Shown here in pieces: positions 32,073 to 41,934 of a stretch of DNA of 62,537 nucleotides (its first letter is position 1; every line of letters starts with the position of its first letter). Position numbers and translations under genes: made by a program. Source of the DNA: Oscillospiraceae bacterium (lineage in GTDB: Bacteria > Bacillota > Clostridia > Oscillospirales > Oscillospiraceae); assembly GCA_017410075.1 (NCBI GenBank), contig JAFQRK010000063.1, forward strand, positions 1 through 62,537. Direction: 5' to 3'. The notes below the pieces were generated by a model, which saw only the letters and a program-made list of their open reading frames with translations, had not been told where the DNA came from and did no database searches.

Positions 32073-32954
32073 TTATCCCTCCTGCAGCAATCTGCGGATC
32101 GCTTCCATTTCTGCTTCGCCCAGCTCGCCGGATGCGCCCTTGGGGACATCCTTCTTCCGGTCGCCGTTGCGGATCTGCTCCGCTGTTTTGTAGCCGGCGG
32201 TATGCCAGCTGTTCAGGATCTTATTCATATACGGCCAGCTGAGACCGCCGGTATTGACGCAGGTCTTTTCATAGGCCAGCGCGATAACACCGTCCTCAAA
32301 GTCCATCTCCAGCCAGCTGCTGGCGTACTTTTCCTCTGCCTGGGTCAAGGATCTGCCCCGGATCTGCAGCTGCGCCATCAGCTGCTGCAGCTTGGAATTG
32401 CGCACACTTTGATTGTGTATGTAGGCAGCCGCCTCCTCCAGGGTGTCGATCCCCTGCTCTGCCCAGCTATAGGCTTCCTTTTCGATGGTGCGCAGGCTGG
32501 GATTGCGCAGGCTTCCCCTGCGACGGGCGCGCTCCTTGCAATAGGACACCAGCACCGAGATCACCTCAGAAGGCAGGCCCAAATAGCGGACAAAGCTCAG
32601 CAGGATCTTCAGCTCCTCGGTATTCAGAGACCTGCCCATCAGCCGCTGCACCTCGCCGTACAGCAGGCGGAAGGATTTATCCCCGTCCATAGCATCCAGA
32701 ACATCTTTTTCGGAATAGCTGGGGCGTTCACCGGGCAAGATCGGTGTCTTCCGTTCTTCCGGCCACAGGCCCAGCTGCCGCAGCGTGGCCGCTGCGCAGG
32801 ACATTCTGGTCTGCGTAAAGCCCAGTGCCTTTTCCGCGGCGGCGATTTCTGCGCCGCTATGTATATACAGATAAAGCAGTGCCGCATCGCCGCTGGCAGC
32901 ACCCAGAAGCTTCCGCACGACCGCTTCTTCTATGGTCAAAAATTCCATTTGCAT
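32073..32954 (-). CDS. DnaD-domain replication protein
   Basis: A 293-residue protein with an N-terminal winged-helix-like region (about 1-75) and two C-terminal DnaD/DnaB2-type domains. The first runs around DKSFRLLYGEVQRLMGRSLNTEELKILLSFVRYLGLPSEVISVLVSYC. The second is around LAYEKTCVNTGGLSWPYMNKILNSWHTAGYKT, the classic YxxxI-like motif region. DnaD-type proteins open and remodel origin DNA during primosome assembly. Two starts (32954 and 32948) are possible; GAGGG suits the first. It leads the dnaD-dnaI-HAD unit. Confidence 0.87.
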   Translation of the reverse strand: MQMEFLTIEEAVVRKLLGAASGDAALLYLYIHSGAEIAAAEKALGFTQTRMSCAAATLRQLGLWPEERKTPILPGERPSYSEKDVLDAMDGDKSFRLLYGEVQRLMGRSLNTEELKILLSFVRYLGLPSEVISVLVSYCKERARRRGSLRNPSLRTIEKEAYSWAEQGIDTLEEAAAYIHNQSVRNSKLQQLMAQLQIRGRSLTQAEEKYASSWLEMDFEDGVIALAYEKTCVNTGGLSWPYMNKILNSWHTAGYKTAEQIRNGDRKKDVPKGASGELGEAEMEAIRRLLQEG

Positions 32955-33124
32955 AACTTCCCTCGTAAAATCGTCAGTTATAGCAATTATATCACAGCTT
33001 TTTCCCTATCTCAACGGTTTTTGCCCTATGAAAATTCCCCAAAAAGTGCCCTTTTTTTTGGAACTCCACAGCATCTTGTGGCATCCTCTCAGACGCACCC
33101 CAATTTTCGCGAACCGCAAGCCAT

Positions 33125-33156
33125 AAAAATCCCACAGAGCAACAGCTCTGTGGGAT
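33125..33156 (-). terminator. Intrinsic terminator of the lepA-mgtC-hemW operon
   Basis: ATCCCACAGAGC-AACA-GCTCTGTGGGAT, a 12-bp perfect stem followed on the minus strand by TTTTTATGG. Confidence 0.92.
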
Positions 33157-33160
33157 CCGT

Positions 33161-34354
33161 TTATCTCTTTTTTGCCAGAGGTGCAGATTTATCCTGTGCC
33201 ACCAGCAGATCGGAAATAATGGAATTGGAGATCAGGAAGCCCTCCGGCGTCAGTCGCCAGTGGCCATTGTCCAGCTTGGCAGCGTGACCGCTGTCTGCAT
33301 ACCGCACCAGCACCTGCTCCAGCGGCGCGAAGGGCAGCAAATACTGCTTCTCATATTCCTGGGGAAGCACACCTGCGCCGGTGCGCAGACGCATCATCAA
33401 ATATTCGCCGGCCCGTTCTCTGGGCGGGATCTCCTGCAGATCGTCGATCACCTGACCGCCGGTCAGGATCCCGTCGATATAGCCGCGCAGATCTCGAACC
33501 ATCTTAAACCGTTTTCCGGCAAAATCCGAGCTGGCATCCGGGCCAAATCCCAGATATTCGCCGCCGGTCCAGTATTTCATATTGTGCTTGGATTCATAAT
33601 TGCGGCGGCAGAAATTGGAGATCTCATACTGCCGGAAGCCTTTGCCTCGCAGGATCTCAACCGCTGCCAGATACATATCCGCCTGGGCATCGTCATCGGG
33701 CAGATTCAGATATTCCTGATACTTGTGCAGCGCAGTGCCCTCCTCCACCTTCAGTCCGTAGCAGCTAATATGCTCCGGCTCCAGCTTCAGCACATTTTGC
33801 AGCGTTCTTTCCCAGCTTCCCACAGACTGTCCCGGCAGACCGTAGATCAGATCCAGAGAAAGATTCCGGAAGCCTGCCCGGCGGATCTGCTTCACAGCAG
33901 CCACAGCCTGGGCAAAATTATGGGGTCTGCCGATCTTATCCAGGATCTCATCGTTATCGCATTGGACGCCCAGACTGACCCGGTTGAAGCCCTCGCTATG
34001 GAGCTTGCGCAACAGCTTGGGGGAAACCGAATCCGGGTTTGCCTCAAAGGTGATCTCTGCATTGTTGGATACATCGAAGCTGCTGCGCACCGCCGTCAGA
34101 ATGGTGGCCAGGCCGTCTGCACCGAAAAAGCTGGGCGTACCGCCGCCAAAATACACCGTATCCACGCTGTACCCGGGCGCCAGCGCACCGGCCTCCTTGA
34201 TATGGGCACAGATCGCATCCAGATAGCCGTCAAGAAGCCGGTCATCCTTGGTGGTCAGGGAGTAAAAATCACAGTATTGGCACTTGCTGCGGCAAAAGGG
34301 AATGTGGATGTAAATGCCCAGCGGTGTTTTGTCTTTTCGACCCAAAATTGCCAT
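33161..34354 (-). CDS. hemW: Radical SAM heme chaperone HemW
   Basis: A 397-residue radical SAM protein. The iron-sulfur motif CRSKCQYCDF (Cys21, 25, 28) follows GIYIHIPF, and the family blocks DTVYFGGGTPSFF, EANPDSVS, GFNRVSLGVQ and LIYGLPGQSVGSW are present. It is of the HemW type (heme insertion chaperone, long misannotated as coproporphyrinogen III dehydrogenase); HemN itself has an extra N-terminal segment absent here. It is the third gene after lepA and an mgtC-like gene, the common lepA-hemW linkage in Gram-positives with one gene inserted. Confidence 0.92.
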   Translation of the reverse strand: MAILGRKDKTPLGIYIHIPFCRSKCQYCDFYSLTTKDDRLLDGYLDAICAHIKEAGALAPGYSVDTVYFGGGTPSFFGADGLATILTAVRSSFDVSNNAEITFEANPDSVSPKLLRKLHSEGFNRVSLGVQCDNDEILDKIGRPHNFAQAVAAVKQIRRAGFRNLSLDLIYGLPGQSVGSWERTLQNVLKLEPEHISCYGLKVEEGTALHKYQEYLNLPDDDAQADMYLAAVEILRGKGFRQYEISNFCRRNYESKHNMKYWTGGEYLGFGPDASSDFAGKRFKMVRDLRGYIDGILTGGQVIDDLQEIPPRERAGEYLMMRLRTGAGVLPQEYEKQYLLPFAPLEQVLVRYADSGHAAKLDNGHWRLTPEGFLISNSIISDLLVAQDKSAPLAKKR

Positions 34355-34366
34355 AGGGAACCTCCG

Positions 34367-35107
34367 TTACAGTATGCTTTGTGCCTCTTCCTCCACATTG
34401 CGCAGGGACTTTGTTTCCGGAGCGGAAACAATGGCATTGAAGAACCGCTGACGGCGATTTTTCAGCTTGCCGCTGCCAAAATCCGCCTGGAAGCTGACCC
34501 TATGGCCGCCCTCTACGGCTTCCGCCATCAGATTCTGGATGTTAACCCGCTCTGCTGCCGCCATCTCATTGACGGTGATCAGCGCGGCGGAAATATCCGT
34601 GGTTTCCAGGATGTACTTCGAGCTGTTTTTGTGGCCGGGCTTCAGCAGCGCCTTCTGCAAGCCTTCAAAAACAGTCAGCGTGATCAGGATGAACACCATT
34701 CCGAAAATTGCCAGCGCGTAATAGCCAAAGCCGGCAGCAATGCCCAGGCAGGCAACCGCCCACAGGCTGGCTGCAGTGGTCAGGCCCTTGACGGTTGCAC
34801 CTTCGCGCATGATCGTGCCTGCACCCAGGAAGCCCACGCCGGTAATAACCTGGGCGCTGAGTCTGGCAGGATCCGCGGTGGATCCCAGTACGCTGTAATG
34901 GTGGAAAATGATCTCACCGGTAATGGACACCACGCAGGCACCCAGCGCCACCAGAATATGGGTGCGCATACCTGCAGGCCGATGGGTATATTCACGCTCT
35001 GTACCGATGATCAGACCCACCAGCATTGCGCAGGCCAAGCGCAGCACGATCTCCCACACACCGGGGGTCGTATTGATAATGCTATTCCAAATTTCCTTCC
35101 AGAACAT
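34367..35107 (-). CDS. MgtC/SapB family membrane protein
   Basis: A 246-residue protein with five hydrophobic segments, the MgtC signature LVGLIIGTEREYTHRPAGMRTHILVALGA, and ITGVGFLGAGTIMREGATVKGLTTAASLWAVACLG. A soluble C-terminal ACT-like domain (about 160-246) follows. MgtC proteins affect Mg2+ limitation survival and F-ATPase control in pathogens; the function in this anaerobe is unknown. I chose the ATG at 35107 because AAAGGAG is 7 bases before it; a TTG at 35125 overlaps that site. It lies between lepA and hemW with 12-18 nt gaps. Confidence 0.88.
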   Translation of the reverse strand: MFWKEIWNSIINTTPGVWEIVLRLACAMLVGLIIGTEREYTHRPAGMRTHILVALGACVVSITGEIIFHHYSVLGSTADPARLSAQVITGVGFLGAGTIMREGATVKGLTTAASLWAVACLGIAAGFGYYALAIFGMVFILITLTVFEGLQKALLKPGHKNSSKYILETTDISAALITVNEMAAAERVNIQNLMAEAVEGGHRVSFQADFGSGKLKNRRQRFFNAIVSAPETKSLRNVEEEAQSIL

Positions 35108-35125
35108 AAGTATGCTCCTTTCCAA

Positions 35126-36934
35126 TTAATCCTCATCCAGCTTCAGCACCGCCATAAATGCCTCGCTGGGAACGGATACCGTACCGAAGGTGCGCATCCG
35201 CTTCTTGCCCTCCTTCTGCTTTTCCAGCAGCTTCTTCTTACGGGTAATATCACCGCCGTAGCACTTGGCAAGTACATCCTTGCGCAGCGCCTTGATGGTC
35301 TCTCTTGCAATGATCTTGCCGCCAATGGCAGCCTGCACCGGGATCTCGAACTGGGCCCTGGGGATATTATCCTTCAGCTTCTCGCAGATCTTCCGCGCAC
35401 GGGGATAGGCATTGTCTGCAAACAGAATGAAGCTCAGGGCATCCACAATGTCGCCGTTGAGCAAAATATCCAGCTTCACCAGCTTGCTGGGACGGTAGCC
35501 GATCAGCTCATAGTCCAAGCTGCCGTAGCCGCGGGTGCGGGATTTCAGCGCATCAAAGAAATCGTAGATGATCTCATTCAGGGGCATTTCATAGTGCAGC
35601 TCCACACGGTTGGCATCCAGATATACCATATCCTTGAATTCGCCCCGGCGCTGCTGGGCAAGATCCATAATATTGCCCACATATTCCTGGGGTGCGATCA
35701 GACTGATCTTCACGAAAGGCTCTTCCGCCAACTCGATTTCCATCGGATCGGGATAATCCAGGGGATTATCCACCATCAGCACCTCGCCGTTGGTCTTGGT
35801 GACCCGATAGACAACATTGGGTGCGGTGGTGATCAGATCCAGATTGTACTCCCGTTCCAACCGCTCCTGAATGATCTCCATATGCAGAAGACCCAGGAAG
35901 CCGCAGCGGAAACCGAAGCCCAGGGCGATGGAGCTTTCCAGCTCATAGACAAAGGATGCGTCGTTAAGCTTCAGCTTTTCCAAAGCCTCACGCAGATCCT
36001 GGTACTTTGCGCCGTCGGCAGGATACACACCGGAATAGACCATGGGCTGCACCGCACGGTAGCCCGGCAGGGGCTGGGGCGCAGGATTTTCCACGGTAGT
36101 AATGGTGTCGCCCACCTGGGTATCCGCCACATTTTTGATAGATGCGGTAATATAGCCAACCTCGCCGGCACCCAGTGCATCCCGGGGTGTTAGCCCCATG
36201 GGATTCATGGTGCCAACCTCAACCACCTTATAGGTGGCGCCGGTGGCCATCATCTTGATATCCATGCCGGCCCGGACAGTGCCCTGCTTGATGCGGGTAT
36301 AGACGATAACGCCCCGGTAAGAATCGTAAACGCTGTCAAAGATCAGCGCCTGCAGGGGCGCATTGCGGTCACCCTCCGGCGCGGGAACATCCTTGACGAT
36401 CATCTCCAGAACGGAGCGGATATTAATGCCGTTTTTTGCAGAAATTTCGGGAGAATCCTCCGCAGGAATGCCGATAATGTCCTCCACCTCTGCCTTTACC
36501 TCTGCAGGACGGGCAGAGGGCAGGTCGATCTTATTGATCACCGGCAGCACTTCCAGACCGGCATCAATGGCCAGATAGGTGTTTGCCAGGGTCTGTGCCT
36601 CCACGCCCTGAGATGCATCCACCACCAGCACCGCACCCTCGCAGGCGGCAAGGCTGCGGGAAACCTCGTAGTTAAAGTCCACATGGCCCGGGGTGTCGAT
36701 CAGATTCAAATGATAAGTCTGGCCATCTTCTGCCTTATAATTCAGCTGAACTGCGGTGGCCTTAATGGTAATGCCGCGCTCCTGCTCCAACTCCATAGAG
36801 TCCAGGATCTGCTCCCGGCCCTGCCGGTTATCCACGGCGTTGCACGCCTCCAGCAGGCGGTCTGCCAGGGTGGATTTTCCGTGGTCAATATGGGCGATGA
36901 TGGAAAAATTGCGGATCTTGGAAAGTTCGGTCAT
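35126..36934 (-). CDS. lepA: Elongation factor 4 (LepA)
   Basis: A 602-residue translational GTPase that acts on stalled or back-translocated ribosomes. G-domain motifs are AHIDHGKST (G1), ERGITIKA (G2), DTPGH (G3), NKID (G4), and the LepA-specific C-terminal domain with [22 protein letters not shown] and [31 protein letters not shown] is complete. The start at 36934 follows GAGGG with 8-base spacing and matches family N-termini; an upstream ATG at 36961 is less likely. It is the first gene of lepA-mgtC-hemW and is divergent from rpoD. Confidence 0.96.
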   Translation of the reverse strand: MTELSKIRNFSIIAHIDHGKSTLADRLLEACNAVDNRQGREQILDSMELEQERGITIKATAVQLNYKAEDGQTYHLNLIDTPGHVDFNYEVSRSLAACEGAVLVVDASQGVEAQTLANTYLAIDAGLEVLPVINKIDLPSARPAEVKAEVEDIIGIPAEDSPEISAKNGINIRSVLEMIVKDVPAPEGDRNAPLQALIFDSVYDSYRGVIVYTRIKQGTVRAGMDIKMMATGATYKVVEVGTMNPMGLTPRDALGAGEVGYITASIKNVADTQVGDTITTVENPAPQPLPGYRAVQPMVYSGVYPADGAKYQDLREALEKLKLNDASFVYELESSIALGFGFRCGFLGLLHMEIIQERLEREYNLDLITTAPNVVYRVTKTNGEVLMVDNPLDYPDPMEIELAEEPFVKISLIAPQEYVGNIMDLAQQRRGEFKDMVYLDANRVELHYEMPLNEIIYDFFDALKSRTRGYGSLDYELIGYRPSKLVKLDILLNGDIVDALSFILFADNAYPRARKICEKLKDNIPRAQFEIPVQAAIGGKIIARETIKALRKDVLAKCYGGDITRKKKLLEKQKEGKKRMRTFGTVSVPSEAFMAVLKLDED

Positions 36935-37111
36935 ATCGTAATCCCTCTGTATGGCACTCAAAAATGCACCTTATAAATAGAATTAATATATTATACATAA
37001 AAAACTGTAAAAAGTAAACTGTATGTTTTGTGAAAAACGGGGCAAAACTGTATTACATCGCGACAAAATGCGTCCAAAGCTGCAAAAAACAAAAATTTTT
37101 CTGCAAAGCCC

Positions 37112-37140
37112 TTGTCAAATTTCGAAAAAAGGTATATAGT
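37112..37140 (+). promoter_or_regulatory. Promoter of rpoD
   Basis: TTGTCA (37112-37117) and TATAGT (37135-37140), spacing 17, in a very AT-rich stretch, about 35 bases before the start codon. Confidence 0.7.
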
Positions 37141-37175
37141 CTTAGCGCAACTTAAAGATAAAGGGGTAGAGTAAT

Positions 37176-38321
37176 TTGAGTACACCGAAAAAGCCTGCCA
37201 ATAAAATAGAAGACCTGCAGTCCGGTCTGCAGGCGCTGATCACTCAGGGCAAGAAGGACGGTATGATCCGTGCCAGTGATCTGCACGATCTGCTGGAGAA
37301 GATGGATCTTCCCACGGAAAAGATCGAGGAGATCTATGACCGTTTTGAATCTATGAACATTCAGATCGTCAGCAACGAGCTGGATCTGGATCTGGGCGAC
37401 GATATTGACCTTGCGGATCTGGACGATCCTGTGGATCTTTCCGATGTAGAGGACGAGGATCTGGTGGATCCCGTGGATCTGGCTGCGGAATACAATCTGG
37501 ACGATCCGGTGCGTATGTACCTGAAGGAGATCGGTCAGGTAAAGCTTTTGTCCGGCGATGAGGAGATCGAGCTGGCTAAGCGCGTTTCCGAAGGCGATCA
37601 GGAAGCAAAAAACAAACTGACAGAGGCAAACCTGCGTCTGGTGGTATCCATCGCCAAGAAATATTCCGGCCGCGGTCTGCACATTCTGGATCTGATCCAG
37701 GAGGGCAACACCGGTCTTATCCGCGCTGTTGACAAATTCGATTGGACAAAGGGAAACAAATTCTCTACATATGCTACCTGGTGGATCCGGCAGGCCATTA
37801 CCCGCGCCATTGCCGATCAGGCACGGACCATCCGTGTGCCGGTGCATATGGTCGAGGTCATTAACAAGGCCACTCGCTGCAACCGCAAGCTGGTGCAGGA
37901 GCTGGGCCGCGAGCCCACTGTGGAGGAGATCGCCGCTGAGCTGAATCTGCCGGTGGAAAAGATCATCGAGGCCAACCGTACCGCCGCCGACACCCTGAGT
38001 CTGGACACCCCCGTGGGTGATGAAGAAGATACCTCCATCGGCTCTTTCGTGGAGGACGAGCGTACCCCCGGTCCTGCTGATGCCACCTCCAACGCTCTGC
38101 TTGCCGAGGCGCTGAAAGAAATTCTGGACACTCTGACCGAGCGGGAAGCCGATGTTCTGCGTATGCGCTTCGGTATGTACGACGGCCGCACCCACACCCT
38201 GGAGGAGGTAGGCCAGATCTTCGGCGTTACCCGTGAAAGAATCCGCCAGATCGAGAACAAGGCCATCCGCAAGCTGCGCCATCCCAGCCGCGCCAAGAAG
38301 ATCAAGGATTTCTATTGTTAA
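37176..38321 (+). CDS. rpoD: Primary sigma factor RpoD/SigA
   Basis: A 381-residue primary sigma factor. An N-terminal region 1.1-like helical part (about 1-60) is followed by an acidic stretch of Asp and Leu/Val (about 70-105), then region 1.2 [14 protein letters not shown], region 2 with [65 protein letters not shown], region 3, and region 4 [31 protein letters not shown]. The start is a TTG at 37176 with AAGGGG upstream; no in-frame ATG or GTG is better placed. The promoters listed here are matches to its expected consensus. Confidence 0.96.
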   Translation: MSTPKKPANKIEDLQSGLQALITQGKKDGMIRASDLHDLLEKMDLPTEKIEEIYDRFESMNIQIVSNELDLDLGDDIDLADLDDPVDLSDVEDEDLVDPVDLAAEYNLDDPVRMYLKEIGQVKLLSGDEEIELAKRVSEGDQEAKNKLTEANLRLVVSIAKKYSGRGLHILDLIQEGNTGLIRAVDKFDWTKGNKFSTYATWWIRQAITRAIADQARTIRVPVHMVEVINKATRCNRKLVQELGREPTVEEIAAELNLPVEKIIEANRTAADTLSLDTPVGDEEDTSIGSFVEDERTPGPADATSNALLAEALKEILDTLTEREADVLRMRFGMYDGRTHTLEEVGQIFGVTRERIRQIENKAIRKLRHPSRAKKIKDFYC

Positions 38322-38336
38322 GTCCCGCCCTACAAC

Positions 38337-38374
38337 AAAAACCCGACAGATTTTGTATCTGTCGGGTTTTTTGC
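38337..38374. terminator. Bidirectional terminator between rpoD and rbfA
   Basis: AAAACCCGACAGAT-TTTGT-ATCTGTCGGGTTTT, a 14-bp stem with T and A flanks, shared by converging units. Confidence 0.93.
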
Positions 38375-38376
38375 AT

Positions 38377-38736
38377 TTATTCTCCGTCGTCGGGTTTGAT
38401 CTGCAGGGAATTGATCAGGCTCAGCAGCTTTGCGCCGTAGACGATGGAATCGTCCAGTGCCCACACCAGCTCCGGTGTGTAGCGCAGCTTCAGGTCGTTT
38501 GCCACCTCCCGGCGCAGATAGCCGCCGGCAGATTTCAGACCCTTCATGGCATCTGCTGCCTTATTCTCCTCCAAAAAGCTCACATACACCTTGGCATAGC
38601 GCAGATCCGGGGTGGTCTCGACACGGGTGATGGAGATCATCGTACCGCTGACCCGGGGGTCTTTGACAGTGCGCAGGGCATCTGCCAGGGACTTCTGGAT
38701 CTCCTCATTGATTCGCATAATTCGATTGGAGGCCAT
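38377..38736 (-). CDS. rbfA: Ribosome-binding factor A
   Basis: A 119-residue KH-like protein needed for 16S rRNA 5' end maturation and 30S assembly. Family blocks RIMRINEEIQKSLADALRTVKDPRV, TRVETTPDLRYAKVYVSFL and LRREVANDLKLRYTPELVWALDDSI are present. It is the last gene of the rimP-nusA-ylxR-ylxQ-infB-rbfA operon, 15 nt after infB. Confidence 0.95.
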   Translation of the reverse strand: MASNRIMRINEEIQKSLADALRTVKDPRVSGTMISITRVETTPDLRYAKVYVSFLEENKAADAMKGLKSAGGYLRREVANDLKLRYTPELVWALDDSIVYGAKLLSLINSLQIKPDDGE

Positions 38737-38751
38737 AACTGACTCCTTTCT

Positions 38752-41103
38752 TTATCTCTTGATCTCCTGCATGGCGAAGCATTCGAAAATGTCGCCTTCC
38801 TTGATATCATTGAACTTGGCGATGGACATACCGCACTCATAGCCGGCAGTGACTTCCTTGACAGCATCCTTGAAGCGCTGCAAAGAGCCAACCTCGCCCT
38901 CGTGGATCACGATATTGTCACGCAGGATACGCACCTTGGCATCCCGGGTGATCTTGCCGTCCTTGACCATACAGCCGGCAATGGTGCCGATAGCGGAGAC
39001 CTTGTAGGTCATACGCACCTCTGCGTGGCCGATGACGACCTCCTCGTACTGAGGCGCCAGCATGCCCTTCATAGCAGCTTCGATCTCGTCGATGGCATCG
39101 TAAATGACCCGGTAGAAACGCATATCCACATTGGCTCTCTGGCCGCTGGCCTGGGCTGCCGCATCGGGACGGACATTGAAGCCGACGATGATTGCACCGG
39201 AGGTGGAAGCCAGCAGAATATCGCTTTCGTTGATGGCGCCGACACCGGCGTGGATGACCTTGACGCGGACTTCCTCATTGGAGATCTTCTCCAGAGAAGC
39301 CTTAACCGCTTCTGCAGAGCCCTGCACATCCGCCTTAACGATCAGCGCCAGCTCCTTCATCTCGCCTTCCTGCATCTTGGCAAACAGATTGTCCAGCGTG
39401 ACCTTCTGCATCATCTTGGCAGCGGCATCCTTGGCGGCCTGCTTACGCTGCTCAACCAGCTCACGGGCCATGCGCTCATCAGAAACGGCGTTGAACTCGT
39501 CGCCGGGAGCCGGCACTTCTGCCAGACCGGTGATCTCAACGGGAACGGAGGGGCCTGCAGTCTTGACTGTGCGGCCCTTATCGTTGGTCATTACACGGAC
39601 ACGGCCGACGGCAGTACCGGCGATGATGATATCGCCCTGCTTCAGCGTACCGTTCTGCACCAGCAAGGTGGCGATGGGACCACGGGTCTTATCCAGACGG
39701 GCTTCGATGACCGTACCCTTGGCACGGCGGTTGGGATTGGCCTTCAGCTCCTGCACCTCGGCAGTCAGAATGACCATTTCCAACAGATCGTCCAGACCCA
39801 TACCGGTCTTTGCGGAGATAGGCACGATCACCGTATCGCCGCCCCACTCCTCGGGGATCAGGTCGTACTTGGTCAGCTGTTCCTTGATCTTATCCGGGTT
39901 GGCGGTGGGCTTATCCATCTTGTTGATGGCAACAATGATGGGAACTTCCGCAGCCTTGGCATGGTTGATGGATTCCACCGTCTGGGGCATAATGCCGTCG
40001 TCGGCAGCCACCACCAGAATGGCGATATCGGTGCTCTTGGCGCCGCGGGCACGCATAGAGGTAAAGGCTGCGTGGCCGGGGGTATCCAGGAAGGTCACCA
40101 TATTTCCGTTAACATCTACAGTATATGCACCGATGTGCTGGGTAATACCGCCGGCTTCGCCTGCGGTCACGCTGGTCTTGCGGATGGCATCCAGCGTAGA
40201 GGTCTTACCGTGGTCAACATGGCCCATAACAACCACAACGGGTGCGCGGGTCTCCAGCTCTTCTGCGGTATCGATATGATCGTCGATGATCCGCTCCTCG
40301 ATGGTGATGGTGATCTCCTTCTCCACCTTGCAGCCCATTTCGGTGGCTACAAATTCCGCGGTATCAAAGTCAATGACCTGGTTGATGCCGGCCATAACGC
40401 CGTTGATCATCAGGGTCTTGATGACCTCGCCGGCAGTCTTCTTCATCCGGCTGGCCAGCTCGCCAACGGTGATCTCGTCGGGGATCTTGACAGTAACGGG
40501 TGCCTTGCGGGCAACCTCCATCTGCAGGCGGCGCATCTTCTCCTGCTCCTCGTTGCGGGCCTTGTTGCCCTTGCGCATATCCTTCTTGTTCTGCTGCTGG
40601 CCCTTCTTGCCGCCGATACGCTGCTTGCCGCCCTGGAAATTCTGAGCGCGCTCGGAGATCAGGCTGTCCACCCGATCGTCAAAACGGGCAGAGTTGACCT
40701 GCACCGCAGAGGTATCCACCACGCGGCGCTCTCTCTTGCGCTCCGGCTCCTTGGGCTTCTCGGGCTTTTCGGGCTTGGGCTGGGGAGCAGTCTGGGGCTT
40801 TGCCTGGGGCTTGCCCTCGGGCTTCTTCTCCGCCTTGGGCGCTTCCTTGACGGGCTCTGCCTTAGGTTCTTCCTTCACAGGCTCCGCCTTGGGCTTGGGC
40901 TGCACAGCAAACACCTGCTCCAGGGACTGGATCTGGTTGTTCACAGTCATATACTCAAACACCAGATTCAGCTCATCATCCGTCAGCACCTGGGTGTTGG
41001 ACTTGGGCTTTTCAAAATATTTGGAGATGATCTCAACAATCACCTTGGGTGCTACTTCGAAATCCGCAGCAACCTCTTTCAAACGATACTTCACTAAACT
41101 CAT
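38752..41103 (-). CDS. infB: Translation initiation factor IF-2
   Basis: A 783-residue initiation GTPase that brings initiator tRNA to the ribosome. The N-terminus has an IF2_N motif (about 1-55) followed by a low-complexity Lys-Pro-Glu-Ala linker (about 70-190). The second IF2_N, the G domain ([43 protein letters not shown]) and the C-terminal EF-Tu-like and IF-2 domains are intact. It starts 19 nt after ylxQ in the conserved order. Length is short of the E. coli protein because the linker is shorter, as is common in Clostridia. Confidence 0.97.
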   Translation of the reverse strand: MSLVKYRLKEVAADFEVAPKVIVEIISKYFEKPKSNTQVLTDDELNLVFEYMTVNNQIQSLEQVFAVQPKPKAEPVKEEPKAEPVKEAPKAEKKPEGKPQAKPQTAPQPKPEKPEKPKEPERKRERRVVDTSAVQVNSARFDDRVDSLISERAQNFQGGKQRIGGKKGQQQNKKDMRKGNKARNEEQEKMRRLQMEVARKAPVTVKIPDEITVGELASRMKKTAGEVIKTLMINGVMAGINQVIDFDTAEFVATEMGCKVEKEITITIEERIIDDHIDTAEELETRAPVVVVMGHVDHGKTSTLDAIRKTSVTAGEAGGITQHIGAYTVDVNGNMVTFLDTPGHAAFTSMRARGAKSTDIAILVVAADDGIMPQTVESINHAKAAEVPIIVAINKMDKPTANPDKIKEQLTKYDLIPEEWGGDTVIVPISAKTGMGLDDLLEMVILTAEVQELKANPNRRAKGTVIEARLDKTRGPIATLLVQNGTLKQGDIIIAGTAVGRVRVMTNDKGRTVKTAGPSVPVEITGLAEVPAPGDEFNAVSDERMARELVEQRKQAAKDAAAKMMQKVTLDNLFAKMQEGEMKELALIVKADVQGSAEAVKASLEKISNEEVRVKVIHAGVGAINESDILLASTSGAIIVGFNVRPDAAAQASGQRANVDMRFYRVIYDAIDEIEAAMKGMLAPQYEEVVIGHAEVRMTYKVSAIGTIAGCMVKDGKITRDAKVRILRDNIVIHEGEVGSLQRFKDAVKEVTAGYECGMSIAKFNDIKEGDIFECFAMQEIKR

Positions 41104-41122
41104 ATACGCACCTCCAAAAACA

Positions 41123-41542
41123 TCAGTTCTTCTTTTTTCCGCTGCGCCGGTTGCGCAGGTGGGCTTTGGCCTCGGACTGCCGTTTTTTCTGCCGCTGCGA
41201 TTTCGCCGTCAGCACATCCGCAGCTGCGGCGTACTTTTCCGGCTGGGGCAGCGCCTGCACCAGCGCCAGCGCCAATGCCGCATCGGTAATGGCGGCAATC
41301 GCCAGGCTTGTACGGCCAATGGCCATTCCAATATCATCCTTGGTATAGGGTAACCGGATGCACTGCTGATCCGTACCGGCAGCATAGCTTTTCGCTCTGC
41401 GCCAGGTATGATCCGATGCATCGCAGGCAACAACGATCAGATGGGCGTGCAGCGCTCTGGCTGCCGCACCCGCCGGTTCTTCTCCCAGCTCTGCCTTTCC
41501 TGCCTTCCGGGCCAGAGAAATGTAGTTCAGCGCTTTATCCAC
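41123..41542 (-). CDS. ylxQ: YlxQ-like ribosomal L7Ae family RNA-binding protein
   Basis: A 139-residue L7Ae/L30e-fold protein: [26 protein letters not shown] and [20 protein letters not shown] followed by [20 protein letters not shown]. These proteins bind kink-turn RNA. The last 35 residues are rich in Lys, Arg and Gln and add a basic tail. The gene overlaps ylxR by 8 nt and precedes infB, the usual position in Gram-positive bacteria. Its cellular role is not well defined. Confidence 0.88.
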   Translation of the reverse strand: MDKALNYISLARKAGKAELGEEPAGAAARALHAHLIVVACDASDHTWRRAKSYAAGTDQQCIRLPYTKDDIGMAIGRTSLAIAAITDAALALALVQALPQPEKYAAAADVLTAKSQRQKKRQSEAKAHLRNRRSGKKKN

Positions 41543-41807
41543 GGCTGCCGGCCTCCATTTCCCTTGTCAGGCGGTCATACACCTCCTGGGGGATCTCGAT
41601 CTCCAGACACCGCTCCAGCGCGCGGCTCTTTTGCGCCTTCTTCAGGCACTCCATATCCGGACACACATAGGCGCCGCGGCCGTTGAGCTTGCCGCTGAAA
41701 TCCAGAGATACTGTTCCCTCCGTGGTTCTCACCACGCGGATCATATCTTTTTTTGCTTTCCGTTCACGGCAGCCCATGCACTGCCGCTGGGGGATCTTCT
41801 TTTGCAT
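41535..41807 (-). CDS. rnpM: YlxR family RNA-binding protein (RnpM)
   Basis: A 90-residue member of the YlxR family, recently described in B. subtilis as an RNase P modulator (RnpM). The signature is RQCMGCRERKAKKDMIRVVRT with the following GRGAYVCPDMECLKKAQK. It sits between nusA and ylxQ in the canonical order, but a 108-base dispersed repeat lies between nusA and this gene. AGGAGG precedes the ATG. Confidence 0.92.
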   Translation of the reverse strand: MQKKIPQRQCMGCRERKAKKDMIRVVRTTEGTVSLDFSGKLNGRGAYVCPDMECLKKAQKSRALERCLEIEIPQEVYDRLTREMEAGSRG

Positions 41808-41824
41808 AATGCTGCCTCCTTTTA

Positions 41825-41932
41825 CTTGGCTCCCCCTCTGGGGGAGCTGTCAGCCGATCAGGCTGACTGAGAGGGTTCCCTCTCCGTCAAAAATCAAAGT
41901 TTTTTGCCACCCCTCCCAAGGGGAGAGGCAAG
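41825..41932. repeat. Dispersed multi-hairpin repeat, copy 4 (inside the nusA operon)
   Basis: CTTGGCTCCCCC-TCT-GGGGGAG outer hairpin, a GTCAGCC/GGCTGAC hairpin, GAGAGGG/CCCTCTC, AAAAATCAAAGTTTTTT, and CCCTCCCAAGGGGAG ending GGCAAG. It fills the gap between nusA and ylxR, which are normally nearly adjacent. Confidence 0.85.
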
Positions 41933-41934
41933 AA

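Noticed and set aside
33260-36193. Very long open frame (977 codons) on the plus strand opposite hemW, mgtC and lepA
   Set aside because: It is antisense to three clearly recognised genes. It has no recognisable domain and a His/Gln/Arg-rich composition typical of a frame opposite GC-rich coding DNA.
38902-41097. 731-codon open frame opposite infB
   Set aside because: It mirrors IF-2 codons on the other strand, has low-complexity His/Leu/Gly composition, and lacks a credible product or start region.
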